Counted from the stretch's first letter, positions 8,799 through 18,943 are shown. The stretch: 64,000 nucleotides of DNA from Pseudomonas sp. PA15(2017) (GCF_001945395.1 NZ_MSXV01000044.1:138313-202312), one strand, 5' to 3'. The notes: generated by a model not told the origin, from the letters alone. Numbers and translations are program-made.

Positions 8799-9737
8799 TC
8801 AGGCGGATGCGGACGGTTCGGCGTTGCGCTCCGCCGCCAACTCCCGCAACGTCTCGCAACACCACTGGGCCGCCAACGACAGCGGCAGCGTGGCGTTGCT
8901 GCAGATGCCGACCGAACCGCCGGGCTCGCGGATGCCGAGGGCGAGTTCGGCCAGGTCGCCGTTCGCCAGGTCGAGGCGCACCGCATCGAGCGGCGCGACC
9001 CACACGGCATCACTCTGCTGCACGTAGCGGCGGCTGAGCGCCGGGGACAGGGTTTCCAGGCGCTGGCGCGGCTGGGCCACGCCGCATTGTACGAACAGGC
9101 TGTCGGCGTAACGGCGGATGGTGGTGCCGGCCAATGGCAGCACCACGGGGTAGTCACCCAATTGACTGAGGCCGGCATCACTGGCGGCCAGTAACGGATG
9201 CTCGGGCCGCACCACCAGGCTCATCGACTCGCTGTACAGATGCTCGAAGGTCAGGCCCTGGATCTCCGGGCTGTCGGTCATACGGCCGACCACCAGGTCC
9301 AGCTCGCCGACACGCAGTTGCGCCAGCAGGTAGGCGCTGGGGCCAGTGGCAACGCTGACCACCAGCGCCGCATGGCGCTCGTGCAGGCGCCGCACCACTT
9401 CTGGGATCAGCAGGCTCTCCACGGTGGACAGCACGCCCACGCGTACCTGCCCGGCATCGTGCTCGCCACTGCGCAGGCTGTTCACGCCATCACGCAGCGC
9501 CTGCACACAGGGGCCGGCGTAGCGCATGAAGGCCAGCCCGGCCGTGGTCAGGCTGACGCCCGCTTTGCCGCGCTCGAACAGCGATGCGTCGAGGATTTCT
9601 TCCAGTTCCTTCACCGTCTTGGAGATGGCCGGCTGGCTGACGGCCAGGGCATCGGCGGCCTTGGCAAAGCTGCGTTGCCGGGCGATCTCGAGAAAGCAGG
9701 TCAGGTGGCGAAATTTGATGCGGGTGTCGAGGTTCAT
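8799..9737 (-). CDS. pcaQ: LysR-type regulator, PcaQ-like
   Basis: A 312-residue LysR-family activator. The winged HTH covers about residues 8-67 (FRHLTCFLEIARQRSFAKAA, then LAVSQPAISKTVKELEEIL), and the effector-binding domain follows. The opening MNLDTRIKFRHL with the AVSQPAISKT helix matches the PcaQ subgroup, which activates protocatechuate genes in response to carboxymuconate-type intermediates. A site fitting the PcaQ dyad is present upstream of pcaH. The ATG at 9737 is chosen over 9770 because it gives the normal N-terminus. Unusual for a PcaQ gene, it is separated from pcaHG by a cyclase gene and followed by a hydrolase and an SDR. Confidence 0.75.
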   Translation of the reverse strand: MNLDTRIKFRHLTCFLEIARQRSFAKAADALAVSQPAISKTVKELEEILDASLFERGKAGVSLTTAGLAFMRYAGPCVQALRDGVNSLRSGEHDAGQVRVGVLSTVESLLIPEVVRRLHERHAALVVSVATGPSAYLLAQLRVGELDLVVGRMTDSPEIQGLTFEHLYSESMSLVVRPEHPLLAASDAGLSQLGDYPVVLPLAGTTIRRYADSLFVQCGVAQPRQRLETLSPALSRRYVQQSDAVWVAPLDAVRLDLANGDLAELALGIREPGGSVGICSNATLPLSLAAQWCCETLRELAAERNAEPSASA

Positions 9738-10449
9738 GGCCGGAGTGCGCAGGTTAGGGCCAGGCAACAATACCAGAACCCTGATGCCACCGCCGGCCCA
9801 CCTCGGTCGTTCACGATCTGCAACAGCCGATTGGCTGAACGAAACGCTAGCCCCGGAAAAAACTCTTTATTTCCAAGCCTCTTATTGGCCGTCGTGATTA
9901 ACAGAACGATGGTGGCACTTTTACTTCCGTCACGAATATCGAACGGATTGTCGAACAATAAAACAGCAAACTTAATTGAGCGTTCGAACGATAAAAATAG
10001 ATGCAACTTTCCGCCCGTTTAATTTCGCCGATAGTTGTATAAGCGTTGTCCAGCCGAGGGACGGGTACGCCAGCCGGGGCAGACATGACCGCTCGTCGCC
10101 CCGCGCCAACCCAAACACCCGAAAGCCCCTTCTGGAGGGGCATCAGGGCAGATCAAACCTGCGTCGCAAATCGCCTATCGCAGTCGAAACCTCACAACTT
10201 ATAGGCCATTGGTAGCGAAAACCTGTTGCCGCGCAGTAGTTCCCTGACGACCGGGCAGCCTGGTGAAAATAGGCGAAACTTCTTATTCGCGAGCTGGGTC
10301 ATCAACAAGGTGGGAATTAATCACCAGCAAGCAGCTTTTCCTCCTGCCCCGACACGGCAATCAACTGGAAAGACAGGCGGCCTATTCCCGTCGGCGTGCA
10401 AGCGAACGAATTATTTACGAGTCAAGGACAGAATCGAGCGGAGGATGGT
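9738..10449. other. Gene-free upstream region of glgA and pcaQ
   Basis: A 712-bp divergent gap containing an AT-rich stretch (about 9890-10030) unlike the surrounding coding DNA. TCGAAC is repeated three times within 50 bp (9939, 9951, 9984), which could be a regulator-binding cluster, but I cannot name the protein. A GAAACTT sequence at 10275-10281 followed after 17 bp by TCATCA only loosely resembles an AlgU-type promoter. No RNA gene or coding sequence is supported. The AGGATGGT just before 10450 is a plausible ribosome-binding site for glgA. Confidence 0.5.
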
Positions 10450-11988
10450 ATGGGAAACGCTGTTGCGGTAACACGGTTCGATCAAGCAATATCGGTAGAA
10501 ACATCCCTCAAGCCACATAACACCATTACCAACCTGCACGCGGCCAAGAAGAAAATTCTCTTCGTCAGCCCCGAATTGGCCGACCTGATCAAGGTGGGCG
10601 GCCTGGGTGACGTTTCCGCGTCGCTGCCGCGGGCGATGAACGCCGATCACGACGTGCGCGTGCTGATTCCCGGTTATCGCCAGGTGCTGCAAAGCGGTCA
10701 CGCGATCCGCGACGTCGGCAGCGTGCCGGGCCACGCCGCCCTGCCCCCCGCTCGCATTGGCTGCATGACGCTGCCTGACGGGCTGATCGTCTACGTGCTC
10801 ATGTGCCCCGAGCTTTACGATCGCGATGGCACGCCGTATGGCGACGCCCAGGGTCGCGACTGGCAGGACAATCACATCCGTTTCGCCAGTCTCGGCTTGG
10901 CCGCCGCCGAGATCGCCGCCGGCACCGCCTGCCTGAGCTGGTGCCCGGAAGTGGTTCACGCCAACGACTGGCCCGCTGCCCTGGCGCCCGCCTACATGAG
11001 CTGGCGCGGCTTGCAGACGCCAACCGTATTCACCATCCACAACCTCGCCTACCAGGGCCTGTGCAGTCTGGAATGCAGCCCGGAGCTGGGTTTGCCCTCC
11101 TCGGCCTGTGGCCACCAGGGCATGGAATTCTATGGTCGCCTATCGTTCCTCAAGGCCGGCCTGGTGTACTCGGATCACGTCACCACGGTGAGCGAGAACT
11201 ACGCCCGTGAGATCACCACCCCGGAATTCGGCTGCGGCCTGGAAGGCATGCTGCAGTTCAAGGTGCAGCTCAACCAGCTCAGCGGCATCCCCAACGGCAT
11301 CGACGACAGCTGGGATTCGGTCAACGACCCGCACTTGGTACAGGGCTTCGACGCCCACGATTGGGAAGGCAAGCGCGCCAACACCCGTCACGTCGAGCAG
11401 ATGTTCGGTCTTGAGCAGAGCGATGGCCCGCTGTTCGCCGTGGTTTCGCGCCTGGTGCAGCAGAAAGGCATCGACATGACCCTGGAGATCGCCGACACCA
11501 TCGTTGCCGAAGGTGGTCGCATCGCGATCATCGGCCGTGGCGAGGAGCACCTCGAGGAAGCCGTCCGTGAGCTGGCGCGTCGCCATCCGGGCAAGGTCGG
11601 CGCCAACGTCGGCTTCAACGAAGCGGATGCCCGCTGCATGTTCGCCGGCAGCGACTTCCTGCTCATGCCGTCGCGTTTCGAACCTTGCGGCCTCAGCCAG
11701 ATGTACGCCCAGCGCTTCGGCTCGCTGCCGATCGCCCGCGCTACCGGCGGCCTCGCCGACACCATCGAAGACGGCGTCAACGGTTTCCTGTTCAAGGAGC
11801 CGAGCAGCGACAGCTACCTGACCGCCGTGCGCCGCGCCATGGCGATCCACCGCAACCCGGAGCTGCTCAACGCCATGCGTGCCCATGCCATGGCCGCGCC
11901 GCTGTACTGGAAGCAGTCCGTGGAGCCCTATGCCGCGCTGTATCGCAAGCTGGTGGCAGCGAAGATATCGGGCGGGAAACTTGTGTGA
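10450..11988 (+). CDS. glgA: Glycogen synthase (GT5)
   Basis: A 512-residue bacterial-type starch/glycogen synthase that transfers glucose from a nucleotide sugar to alpha-1,4-glucan ends. The donor-binding KVGGLGDV motif starts at K48, and the C-terminal SRFEPCGLSQ and ATGGLADT blocks contain the catalytic glutamate region of GT5. About 33 extra residues precede the first beta strand (KKKILFVSPE). The ATG at 10450 has a GGAGG just upstream; an earlier ATG at 10396 has no such site. First gene of a run of ten same-strand genes. No glgC is present in the window, so the source of the sugar nucleotide must lie elsewhere. Confidence 0.95.
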   Translation: MGNAVAVTRFDQAISVETSLKPHNTITNLHAAKKKILFVSPELADLIKVGGLGDVSASLPRAMNADHDVRVLIPGYRQVLQSGHAIRDVGSVPGHAALPPARIGCMTLPDGLIVYVLMCPELYDRDGTPYGDAQGRDWQDNHIRFASLGLAAAEIAAGTACLSWCPEVVHANDWPAALAPAYMSWRGLQTPTVFTIHNLAYQGLCSLECSPELGLPSSACGHQGMEFYGRLSFLKAGLVYSDHVTTVSENYAREITTPEFGCGLEGMLQFKVQLNQLSGIPNGIDDSWDSVNDPHLVQGFDAHDWEGKRANTRHVEQMFGLEQSDGPLFAVVSRLVQQKGIDMTLEIADTIVAEGGRIAIIGRGEEHLEEAVRELARRHPGKVGANVGFNEADARCMFAGSDFLLMPSRFEPCGLSQMYAQRFGSLPIARATGGLADTIEDGVNGFLFKEPSSDSYLTAVRRAMAIHRNPELLNAMRAHAMAAPLYWKQSVEPYAALYRKLVAAKISGGKLV

Positions 11989-13724
11989 TGGCAGATGAAA
12001 AACGAAGACACGGCGCCTGGCCGGACGATAACGGTCACACCCACTTTGCACTGTGGGCGCCGGACGCCAAAAAAGTCGCGGTAAAGCTGCAAGAAGGCAC
12101 CCAACATGCAATGACGGCCGGCGACGACGGCTGGTACACCGCCAACCTCCCGGTGGCGGCGGGCACTGACTATCACTATCTGATCGACGAGCACCTGCTG
12201 GTGCCCGACCCCGCTTCACGCTGGCAGGCCAACGACGTGCATGGCCCCAGCCGCGTAGCCGATCCATCCCGCTATCAATGGCTCACTAATGACTGGCAGG
12301 GACGCCCCTGGCAGGAAACGGTGCTTTACGAAGTTCACGTGGGCACCCTGGGCGGTTACCAGGCCGCGCAGGCGCGCTTGCAGGGGCTGGCCGACCTGGG
12401 CGTCACCGCCATCGAACTGATGCCCCTGGGCGAATTCCCAGGCAGCCGCAATTGGGGTTATGACGGCGTGTTGCCCTTCGCCCCGGATTCTTCCTACGGC
12501 ACACCGGACCAGTTGCGCGCCCTGATCGACCACGCCCACGGGCTGGGCCTGATGGTGTTCATCGACGTGGTGTACAACCACTTTGGCCCGGACGGCAATT
12601 ATCTGGGCCAGTACGCCAGTGATTTCTTTCGCGAAGACGTCCACACGCCATGGGGCCCGGCCATCGATTTTCGTCGCCGCCAGGTGCGCGACTACTTTAT
12701 CGACAACGCCCTGATGTGGGTGCACGACTACCGGGTCGACGGCCTGCGTTTCGACGCCGTGCACGCCATTGGCGAACGCGACTTCCTGCTCGAACTGGCC
12801 GAACGGCTGCACGCCTCGATTCCCGCCGCGCGCCATCTGCACCTGGTGCTGGAAAACGAGAACAACGACGCCGAGCTGCTGCAACAAGGTTTCGCCGCCC
12901 AGTGGAACGACGACGGCCATAACGTGCTGCATCACCTGCTGACCGGCGAACATGAAGGCTACTACGCCGACTTCGCCACCGATGCCACTCACAAGCTCGT
13001 CCGCTGCCTGCGCGACGGGTTCATCTACCAGGGCGAAACCACCCGCCACGGTACCGCGCGCGGCAGCAGCAGTGGCCATCTGCCGCCCAGCGCCTTCGTG
13101 CTGTTCCTGCAGAACCACGATCAGGTCGGCAACCGTGCCGTTGGTGAGCGTCTGCGTACGCTGGCCGAGGACGATGCCTTGAAGAGCGCTACCGCCCTGC
13201 TGCTGCTCAGCCCGATGATTCCGTTGCTGTTCATGGGCGAGGAATGGGGCAGTGAGCAGCCATTCCAGTTCTTCACCTCGCACAACGACGAACTTGGTGA
13301 AGCGGTGCGCAAGGGCCGCCAGAACGAATTCAAGGATTTCTCCAAATTCTCCGGCCAGGCCATTCCAGCGCCCAACGACCCCAGCACCTTCGAGACCTCG
13401 ACGCCCGACTACCACAACCGCGATACCGCAGATGGCAAGGCCTGGCTGGCGTTCTATCGAGAGCTGCTGAGCCTGCGCCACCAGCACATCGTGCCGCGCC
13501 TGCCCGGCACCCACGCCCTGGAGAGCCGTGTGCTCGGCAACGCCGCAGTGGCTGCCAGCTGGCAACTTGGCGACGGCCAGGTACTGCATATCGCCCTGAA
13601 CCTGGGCAGCGAGCCGGTGGAGGCAGCGACGCCGCAAGGCGCCCGCCAGCTGTTCAGCTACCGTGCTGGCGGCGACCAACTGCCGCCGCGCAGCGTGCGC
13701 GTTTCGCTGGAGGGCGCCCAATGA
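11988..13724 (+). CDS. treZ: Malto-oligosyltrehalose trehalohydrolase
   Basis: A 578-residue GH13 enzyme releasing trehalose from the maltooligosyl-trehalose made by TreY. An N-terminal carbohydrate-binding-like domain (HFALWAPDAKKVAVKL) precedes the barrel. The nucleophile is in GLRFDAVHAI (near residue 255), the acid/base in LENEN (near 288), and the third acidic residue in LQNHDQVGN. The ATG overlaps the glgA stop (TGATG), which decides the start and implies coupling. It ends in a 4-bp overlap with malQ. Cytoplasmic. Confidence 0.95.
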   Translation: MADEKRRHGAWPDDNGHTHFALWAPDAKKVAVKLQEGTQHAMTAGDDGWYTANLPVAAGTDYHYLIDEHLLVPDPASRWQANDVHGPSRVADPSRYQWLTNDWQGRPWQETVLYEVHVGTLGGYQAAQARLQGLADLGVTAIELMPLGEFPGSRNWGYDGVLPFAPDSSYGTPDQLRALIDHAHGLGLMVFIDVVYNHFGPDGNYLGQYASDFFREDVHTPWGPAIDFRRRQVRDYFIDNALMWVHDYRVDGLRFDAVHAIGERDFLLELAERLHASIPAARHLHLVLENENNDAELLQQGFAAQWNDDGHNVLHHLLTGEHEGYYADFATDATHKLVRCLRDGFIYQGETTRHGTARGSSSGHLPPSAFVLFLQNHDQVGNRAVGERLRTLAEDDALKSATALLLLSPMIPLLFMGEEWGSEQPFQFFTSHNDELGEAVRKGRQNEFKDFSKFSGQAIPAPNDPSTFETSTPDYHNRDTADGKAWLAFYRELLSLRHQHIVPRLPGTHALESRVLGNAAVAASWQLGDGQVLHIALNLGSEPVEAATPQGARQLFSYRAGGDQLPPRSVRVSLEGAQ

Positions 13725-15799
13725 GCGATCCACGCCTGGCAGAACTGAGCAAGGCTGCGGGCCTGAGCGTCGACTGGATCGATGCCGACGGCAACGCCCA
13801 ATCGGTCAAGCCCGAGCATCAACGCCGCCTACTCGACGCCCTCGGCTACCCCGCCGCTGACGACGAGCAGATAGAAGCCAGCCTGGCGCAGTTGCAGCAC
13901 CGCCAGAACAACCTGGCCCTCGGCCCACTGGTCACCCTCGACCAGCAACAGGCCCTGGATCTGACCCGCTATTTCCCGCCGGGCACGCCCTTCGAGGTCG
14001 AGCTGGAACAGGGCGAACGCCTGGAGGGCCGGCTGGACGACAGCGGCCGCCTGCCGGTGATCGGCACCACCGGTTACCACCAGTTGCGCATTGCGGGCGG
14101 CGAAGTGACTCTCGCCGTGGCGCCTGCCGCCTGCCCGAGCGTCGCCGAATTGGCCAACCGTGCCGACGCCAAGATCTGGGGTCTCAGCGCCCAACTGTAC
14201 TCGCTGCGCCGCCCGGGAGACGGCGGCCTGGGCGATACCCAGGCGCTGGATACCCTGGTGCGCAGCGCGGCGGCCCGCGGCGCCGATGCCGTGGCGATCA
14301 GCCCGATGCACGCCATGTTCAGCGCCAACCTGCACACCTACAGCCCCTATTCGCCCTCCAGCCGCCTGTTCTTCAACGTGTTGCACGCTGCACCGGCCAG
14401 CGTGCTCGGCGAGGCGGCGGTTCAGCAGGCCATTCGCACGTGCGGGCTGGCCGACGAACTGGCGCGCCTGGAAGGCCTGGAGCTGATCGACTGGCCGGGC
14501 GTGGCCAGTGCGCGCATGCAGATCCTGCGGCAGCTGCATGCCGATTTCGCCGTCAGCATCCATCCGCTGCAGGCCGATTTCGAGGCCTTTCGCCAGGCCG
14601 GTGGCGAGGCCCTGCGCCAGCACTGCCGCTTCGAGGCGCTGCGCGGCTTCATGGACCTCAACGGCCTGCCGGTCGACTGGCGGGCCTGGCCCGAGCAGTA
14701 TCGCGACCCGGCCAGTGCGGCGGTCGAACAGTTCTGCGAAGGCCATCAGCACGAGATCGAATTCCACGCCTTCGCCCAATGGCTGGTCGCCCGCTGCCTG
14801 CATGGCGCGCAGGCGACTGCCCGTGAAGCCGGCATGGCGGTCGGCCTGATCGCCGACCTGGCCGTTGGCGCTGACGCCGCCGGCAGCCAGGCCTGGGGCC
14901 GCCAGGCCGAACTGCTGCAGTCGGTCAGCGTCGGCGCACCACCGGACATCCTCAACCGCTCGGGGCAAAACTGGGGCGTGTCGGCGTTTTCTCCCCAGGG
15001 GCTGCAACAGAACGGCTTTCGCGCCTACATCGAAATGCTGCGCGCCAACCTGGCTCACGCCGGTGGCATGCGCATCGACCATGTGATGACCCTGCGCCGT
15101 CTGTGGGTGATCCCCGAGGGCGAGGACTCTTCCGCTGGGGCCTACCTCAACTATCCGTCCCAGGACCTGTTGCGTCTGCTGTGCCTGGAGGCCGAGCGCC
15201 ACCGCGCGCTGATCATCGGCGAAGACCTGGGCACGGTGCCCGACGGCCTGCGCGATGAGCTGGCCGCACGCAACATTCTTGGCATGCGCGTGCTGCTCTT
15301 CGAGCAAAGCGACGGCCGCTTCCATGCGCCGGGCGATTGGCCCCGCGACGCTCTGGCCACCACCACCACCCATGATTTGCCAAGCATCCGCGGCTGGCTC
15401 GCCTCCCGCGACATTCATTGGCGCCAGGCTGCGGGCCACCGCAGCGACGACTACACCAGACAGGATCATCAATTGCGCGCCCAGGAAACCCGAGCACTGC
15501 ACCAGGCCCTGCACGACCACGGCCACGCCACCGCCGAACAAATGGATGACGGCCAGCAACTGGACGCCAGCATCGCCTTCATCGGCAGCACTCCAGCGCC
15601 ACTGGTGCTGCTGCCGCTGGAAGATGCTCTAGCCGCCACCGAGCAGCCCAATCTGCCAGGCCCCGGTGACGAACACCCCAACTGGCGCCGCCGCTGGGCG
15701 GAACCTGCCGATGGCATGCTCGACGCCCCGGCAGTCGCGCATCGCCTGCAGCGCCTGCAGTGGGCCCGCAACCTGGCCGAGGGCCTCGGCCATGACTGA
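13721..15799 (+). CDS. malQ: 4-alpha-glucanotransferase (amylomaltase)
   Basis: A 692-residue GH77 enzyme that transfers alpha-1,4-glucan segments between chains and can release glucose or maltose. The active-site regions are GMRIDHVMTLRRLWVIP (nucleophile), IIGEDLGTVP (acid/base) and TTTTHDLPSIRGW (third aspartate). The long N-terminal extension of about 150 residues is usual for proteobacterial MalQ. It sits between treZ and treY, where it probably adjusts glucan chain length for TreY. Start overlaps treZ by 4 bp; the end overlaps treY by 8 bp. Confidence 0.95.
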   Translation: MSDPRLAELSKAAGLSVDWIDADGNAQSVKPEHQRRLLDALGYPAADDEQIEASLAQLQHRQNNLALGPLVTLDQQQALDLTRYFPPGTPFEVELEQGERLEGRLDDSGRLPVIGTTGYHQLRIAGGEVTLAVAPAACPSVAELANRADAKIWGLSAQLYSLRRPGDGGLGDTQALDTLVRSAAARGADAVAISPMHAMFSANLHTYSPYSPSSRLFFNVLHAAPASVLGEAAVQQAIRTCGLADELARLEGLELIDWPGVASARMQILRQLHADFAVSIHPLQADFEAFRQAGGEALRQHCRFEALRGFMDLNGLPVDWRAWPEQYRDPASAAVEQFCEGHQHEIEFHAFAQWLVARCLHGAQATAREAGMAVGLIADLAVGADAAGSQAWGRQAELLQSVSVGAPPDILNRSGQNWGVSAFSPQGLQQNGFRAYIEMLRANLAHAGGMRIDHVMTLRRLWVIPEGEDSSAGAYLNYPSQDLLRLLCLEAERHRALIIGEDLGTVPDGLRDELAARNILGMRVLLFEQSDGRFHAPGDWPRDALATTTTHDLPSIRGWLASRDIHWRQAAGHRSDDYTRQDHQLRAQETRALHQALHDHGHATAEQMDDGQQLDASIAFIGSTPAPLVLLPLEDALAATEQPNLPGPGDEHPNWRRRWAEPADGMLDAPAVAHRLQRLQWARNLAEGLGHD

Positions 15800-18596
15800 G
15801 TTACGCGCCAGCGTTCGCCTGCAGTTTCACAAGGGCTTCACCCTTGACGATGCCGTGCCTCTGGTCGACTACTTCGCGCGCCTGGGCATCAGCCATATCT
15901 ATGCCTCGCCGCTGCTCACCGCGCGGCCCGGGTCCATGCACGGCTATGACGTGGTCGACCCGACTCGCGTCAACCCCGAACTGGGCGGTGAAGCGGCCCT
16001 CGAACGCCTGATCGCCGCCCTGCGCGGCAAAGACATGGGGCTGATTCTGGATATCGTCTCCAACCACATGGCAGTGGGCGGCGATGCCAACCCCTGGTGG
16101 CTGGACGTGCTCGAATGGGGCTCCAGCAGCCCTTACGCGAAGTTCTTCGACATCCACTGGCAGTCCCACGACCCGCTGCTACGCGGCCAGTTGCTGGTGC
16201 CGTTCCTGCGCAGCGACTACGGCGAAGTGCTGGCAGCCGGCGAAATCGAACTGCACTTCGATGGCGAACGCGGCCTGCTTTACGCCAAGCATTACGATCA
16301 CCGCTTTCCGCTCAATCCGCCGACCTACGGCGACGTACTGCAGCATAGCGGCCACCCTGAACTGCAAGCACTGGGCAAGCGCTTCGCCGCGCTGGACGAC
16401 GGTGCCGACGGCCAGCGCCAGGCCCGTGCGCTGTTTCGCGAGCTGGTTGCCCTGGCCAGCAAGGCCGGGCATGCCGTGGAGCATGCCCTGGCCAGCCTGC
16501 GGCCCAGCGAGGGGCAGAATGTCGAAGCGCTGCACCAGTTGCTCGAGCGCCAGCACTATCGCCTGGCCAGCTGGCGCACCGCGGCGGACGACATCAACTG
16601 GCGGCGCTTTTTCGATATCAACGAACTGGGCGGCCTCAAGGTCGAACGCCACGACGTGTTCGAAGCGACCCACGGGAAAATTTTCGAGCTGATCGAGAAA
16701 GGCCTGGTCGATGGCCTGCGTATCGACCACGTCGACGGCCTCGCCAACCCTCGCGCTTACTGCCGCAAGCTGCGCCGCCGCGTGGAACGGCTGCTGCCGA
16801 AACGCCCGGCGAATCTGCAGGGCGGTCGTTTCCCGATCTATGTCGAGAAGATTCTCGGCGAGGGTGAACAGCTACCCCGCGACTGGGGTGTGGACGGCAC
16901 CACCGGCTACGAATTCATGAACCAGGTGTCGCTGTTGCAGCACGCCCCTGAAGGCGAACCGCTGCTGGTAAAGCTGTGGAGTGAAACCAGCGGCCGTGAA
17001 GCCGACTTCATGGCCGAGGTACGCGAGGCTCGCCAGTTGGTGCTGACCACCTCCCTGGCCGGCGACCTGGAAGCGCTGGCCCAGGGCCTGCTGCTCGTTG
17101 CCCGTGATGACATCGCCACCCGCGACCTGACCCTGGGTGCCATCCGCCGCGCGCTACTGGAGCTGATCACTCATTTTTCGGTGTACCGCACCTACGTGTC
17201 GGCCGCCGGGCGTAGCGCCAATGACCAGGCGGTATTCGACCAGGCCCTGGAAGGCGCCCGCACGACGCTGGCCGAAGGTGATTGGCCGCTGCTCGAACAT
17301 CTGGACAGTTGGCTCGGCGGCCAGGCGCTGTCGCAGTTGCCACCGAGCCCACAGCGCAAGCGCCGGGCGAAGATGATCGAACGTTTTCAGCAACTCACTT
17401 CTCCGGCCGCCGCCAAGGCCGTGGAAGACACCGCCTGCTACCGCAGTGCGGTGCTGCTGTCGCGTAACGACGTGGGCTTCGACCCACAACAGTTCAGCGC
17501 ACCGGTGCAGGCCTTTCATGAGGCTTGCGTCGAGCGGGCCCGGTATTTCCCAGCCAACCTGCTGACCACCGCGACCCACGACCACAAGCGCGGCGAAGAC
17601 ACCCGCGCGCGCCTGACCGTGCTCAGCGAGCGCGCCGAATGGTTCGCCGAGCGCTGCCAGCACTGGCGCGAACGGGCTGCGCCGCTGCGCGCTGAGTTGG
17701 ATGACGGCCTGGCGCCCTCGCCTGGTGACGAGCTGATGCTGCTGCAGATCCTGCTTGCCTGCTGGCCGCTGGATCTGCACGCCGACGATACCGAGGGCCT
17801 GCAGAGCCTCACCGAGCGCCTCGGCGCCTGGCAGGAAAAAGCCGTGCGCGAGGCCAAGCTGCGCAGCACCTGGAGCAACCCCAACGAACGCTACGAGCAG
17901 GCTTGCCGACACTACCTGCAGGCACTGCTCGGCAGTGATGAGGGTCGCGAACTGCGCGCCGAGATCTGCCGCACCGCTGCCGAAATCGCGCCTGCCGGCG
18001 CCCTCAACAGCCTGGCCCAGAGCCTGCTGCGCATGAGCGTGCCCGGGGTGCCCGATCTGTACCAGGGCTGCGAATTCTGGGATTTCTCCCTGGTCGACCC
18101 GGACAACCGCCGCCCGGTGGATTTCGCCGCGCGCAGCCAGGCCCTGACCGGTGGCCAAGTGCTCGCCCAGGCACTCGAACACTGGCACGACGGCCAGGTG
18201 AAGCAGGCGCTGATCGCCGCCACCCTGCAGGCTCGCCAGCATCACGCGCAGCTGTTCGCCAAAGGCGATTACCAGCCGCTCGAGGTCGAGGGTGAGCATG
18301 CCGAGCGGGTCGTCGCCTTTCTGCGCAGCCATGGCGAGGACCACGCCATCGTCGTGGTGCCGCGCCTGAGCGCCAAACTGCTGGGCGACAGCGCCATGCC
18401 GCTGATCGCCGCCGACCAATGGGGCGACACCCGTATCGCCCTGCCCGCCGTGCTCGCCGACAGGCCCCTGCGCAGCGCGTTCGACCCTGCCCACCCACTG
18501 CCCACCAGCGGTCACCTCGCGCTATGCGATGTGCTGCGCGATATCCCCGTCAATCTGCTGATCGCCACTAGTCAATCTCAGGAGTCACACCCATGA
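15792..18596 (+). CDS. treY: Malto-oligosyltrehalose synthase
   Basis: A 934-residue GH13 enzyme that converts the reducing-end alpha-1,4 bond of a glucan into the alpha,alpha-1,1 bond of trehalose. The opening LRASVRLQFHKGFTLDDAV, the barrel motif LDIVSNHMAVGG, the nucleophile region GLRIDHVDGLANP, the YVEKILGEGE acid/base region and the C-terminal TTATHDHKRGEDTRARL block are all typical TreY. The ATG at 15792 overlaps malQ by 8 bp and gives the normal N-terminus. Works directly with TreZ. Confidence 0.95.
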   Translation: MTELRASVRLQFHKGFTLDDAVPLVDYFARLGISHIYASPLLTARPGSMHGYDVVDPTRVNPELGGEAALERLIAALRGKDMGLILDIVSNHMAVGGDANPWWLDVLEWGSSSPYAKFFDIHWQSHDPLLRGQLLVPFLRSDYGEVLAAGEIELHFDGERGLLYAKHYDHRFPLNPPTYGDVLQHSGHPELQALGKRFAALDDGADGQRQARALFRELVALASKAGHAVEHALASLRPSEGQNVEALHQLLERQHYRLASWRTAADDINWRRFFDINELGGLKVERHDVFEATHGKIFELIEKGLVDGLRIDHVDGLANPRAYCRKLRRRVERLLPKRPANLQGGRFPIYVEKILGEGEQLPRDWGVDGTTGYEFMNQVSLLQHAPEGEPLLVKLWSETSGREADFMAEVREARQLVLTTSLAGDLEALAQGLLLVARDDIATRDLTLGAIRRALLELITHFSVYRTYVSAAGRSANDQAVFDQALEGARTTLAEGDWPLLEHLDSWLGGQALSQLPPSPQRKRRAKMIERFQQLTSPAAAKAVEDTACYRSAVLLSRNDVGFDPQQFSAPVQAFHEACVERARYFPANLLTTATHDHKRGEDTRARLTVLSERAEWFAERCQHWRERAAPLRAELDDGLAPSPGDELMLLQILLACWPLDLHADDTEGLQSLTERLGAWQEKAVREAKLRSTWSNPNERYEQACRHYLQALLGSDEGRELRAEICRTAAEIAPAGALNSLAQSLLRMSVPGVPDLYQGCEFWDFSLVDPDNRRPVDFAARSQALTGGQVLAQALEHWHDGQVKQALIAATLQARQHHAQLFAKGDYQPLEVEGEHAERVVAFLRSHGEDHAIVVVPRLSAKLLGDSAMPLIAADQWGDTRIALPAVLADRPLRSAFDPAHPLPTSGHLALCDVLRDIPVNLLIATSQSQESHP

Positions 18597-18925
18597 GCGC
18601 AAAAGAAGACCGCATCCGTGAGTTCGCCTACCAGATCTGGGAATCCGAAGGGAAACCCCACGGTCAGGCCAAACGCCACTGGGAAATGGCCACCAAGCTG
18701 GTCGACGCCGAGCAGTCGCCTGGCAAGACCGCGCCCAAGCGCGTGAGCAAGCCCAAGGCCGCCGCTGGCGAGCCGGCCCCTGCCGCACCGATCAAACCCC
18801 GCACCAGCAAGGCAGCGCCCAAGGCCGACGCCGAGAAACCTGCCCTGCTCAAACCGGCCAAGGCCCCCGCCAAGGCCAAACCCAGCACCACCGCCAAGCC
18901 TGCCGCCAAGAAGCCCAAGGCCTGA
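18593..18925 (+). CDS. DUF2934 domain protein
   Basis: A 110-residue protein with an N-terminal DUF2934 motif (EDRIREFAYQIWESEGKPHG, then QAKRHWEMA) in the first 40 residues and a low-complexity tail rich in Ala, Lys and Pro that resembles histone-H1-like or DNA-binding tails. Function unknown. Its start overlaps the treY stop by 4 bp and glgX follows after 18 bp, so it is part of the trehalose/glycogen operon. DUF2934 genes are common in alpha-glucan clusters, suggesting an accessory role. No catalytic motif is visible. Confidence 0.88.
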   Translation: MSAKEDRIREFAYQIWESEGKPHGQAKRHWEMATKLVDAEQSPGKTAPKRVSKPKAAAGEPAPAAPIKPRTSKAAPKADAEKPALLKPAKAPAKAKPSTTAKPAAKKPKA

Positions 18926-18943
18926 TACCAGGAGCCACCCAGA

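Noticed and set aside
10275-10304. AlgU-type promoter for glgA
   Set aside because: GAAACTT with a 17-bp gap to TCATCA is only a loose match and far from the start codon.
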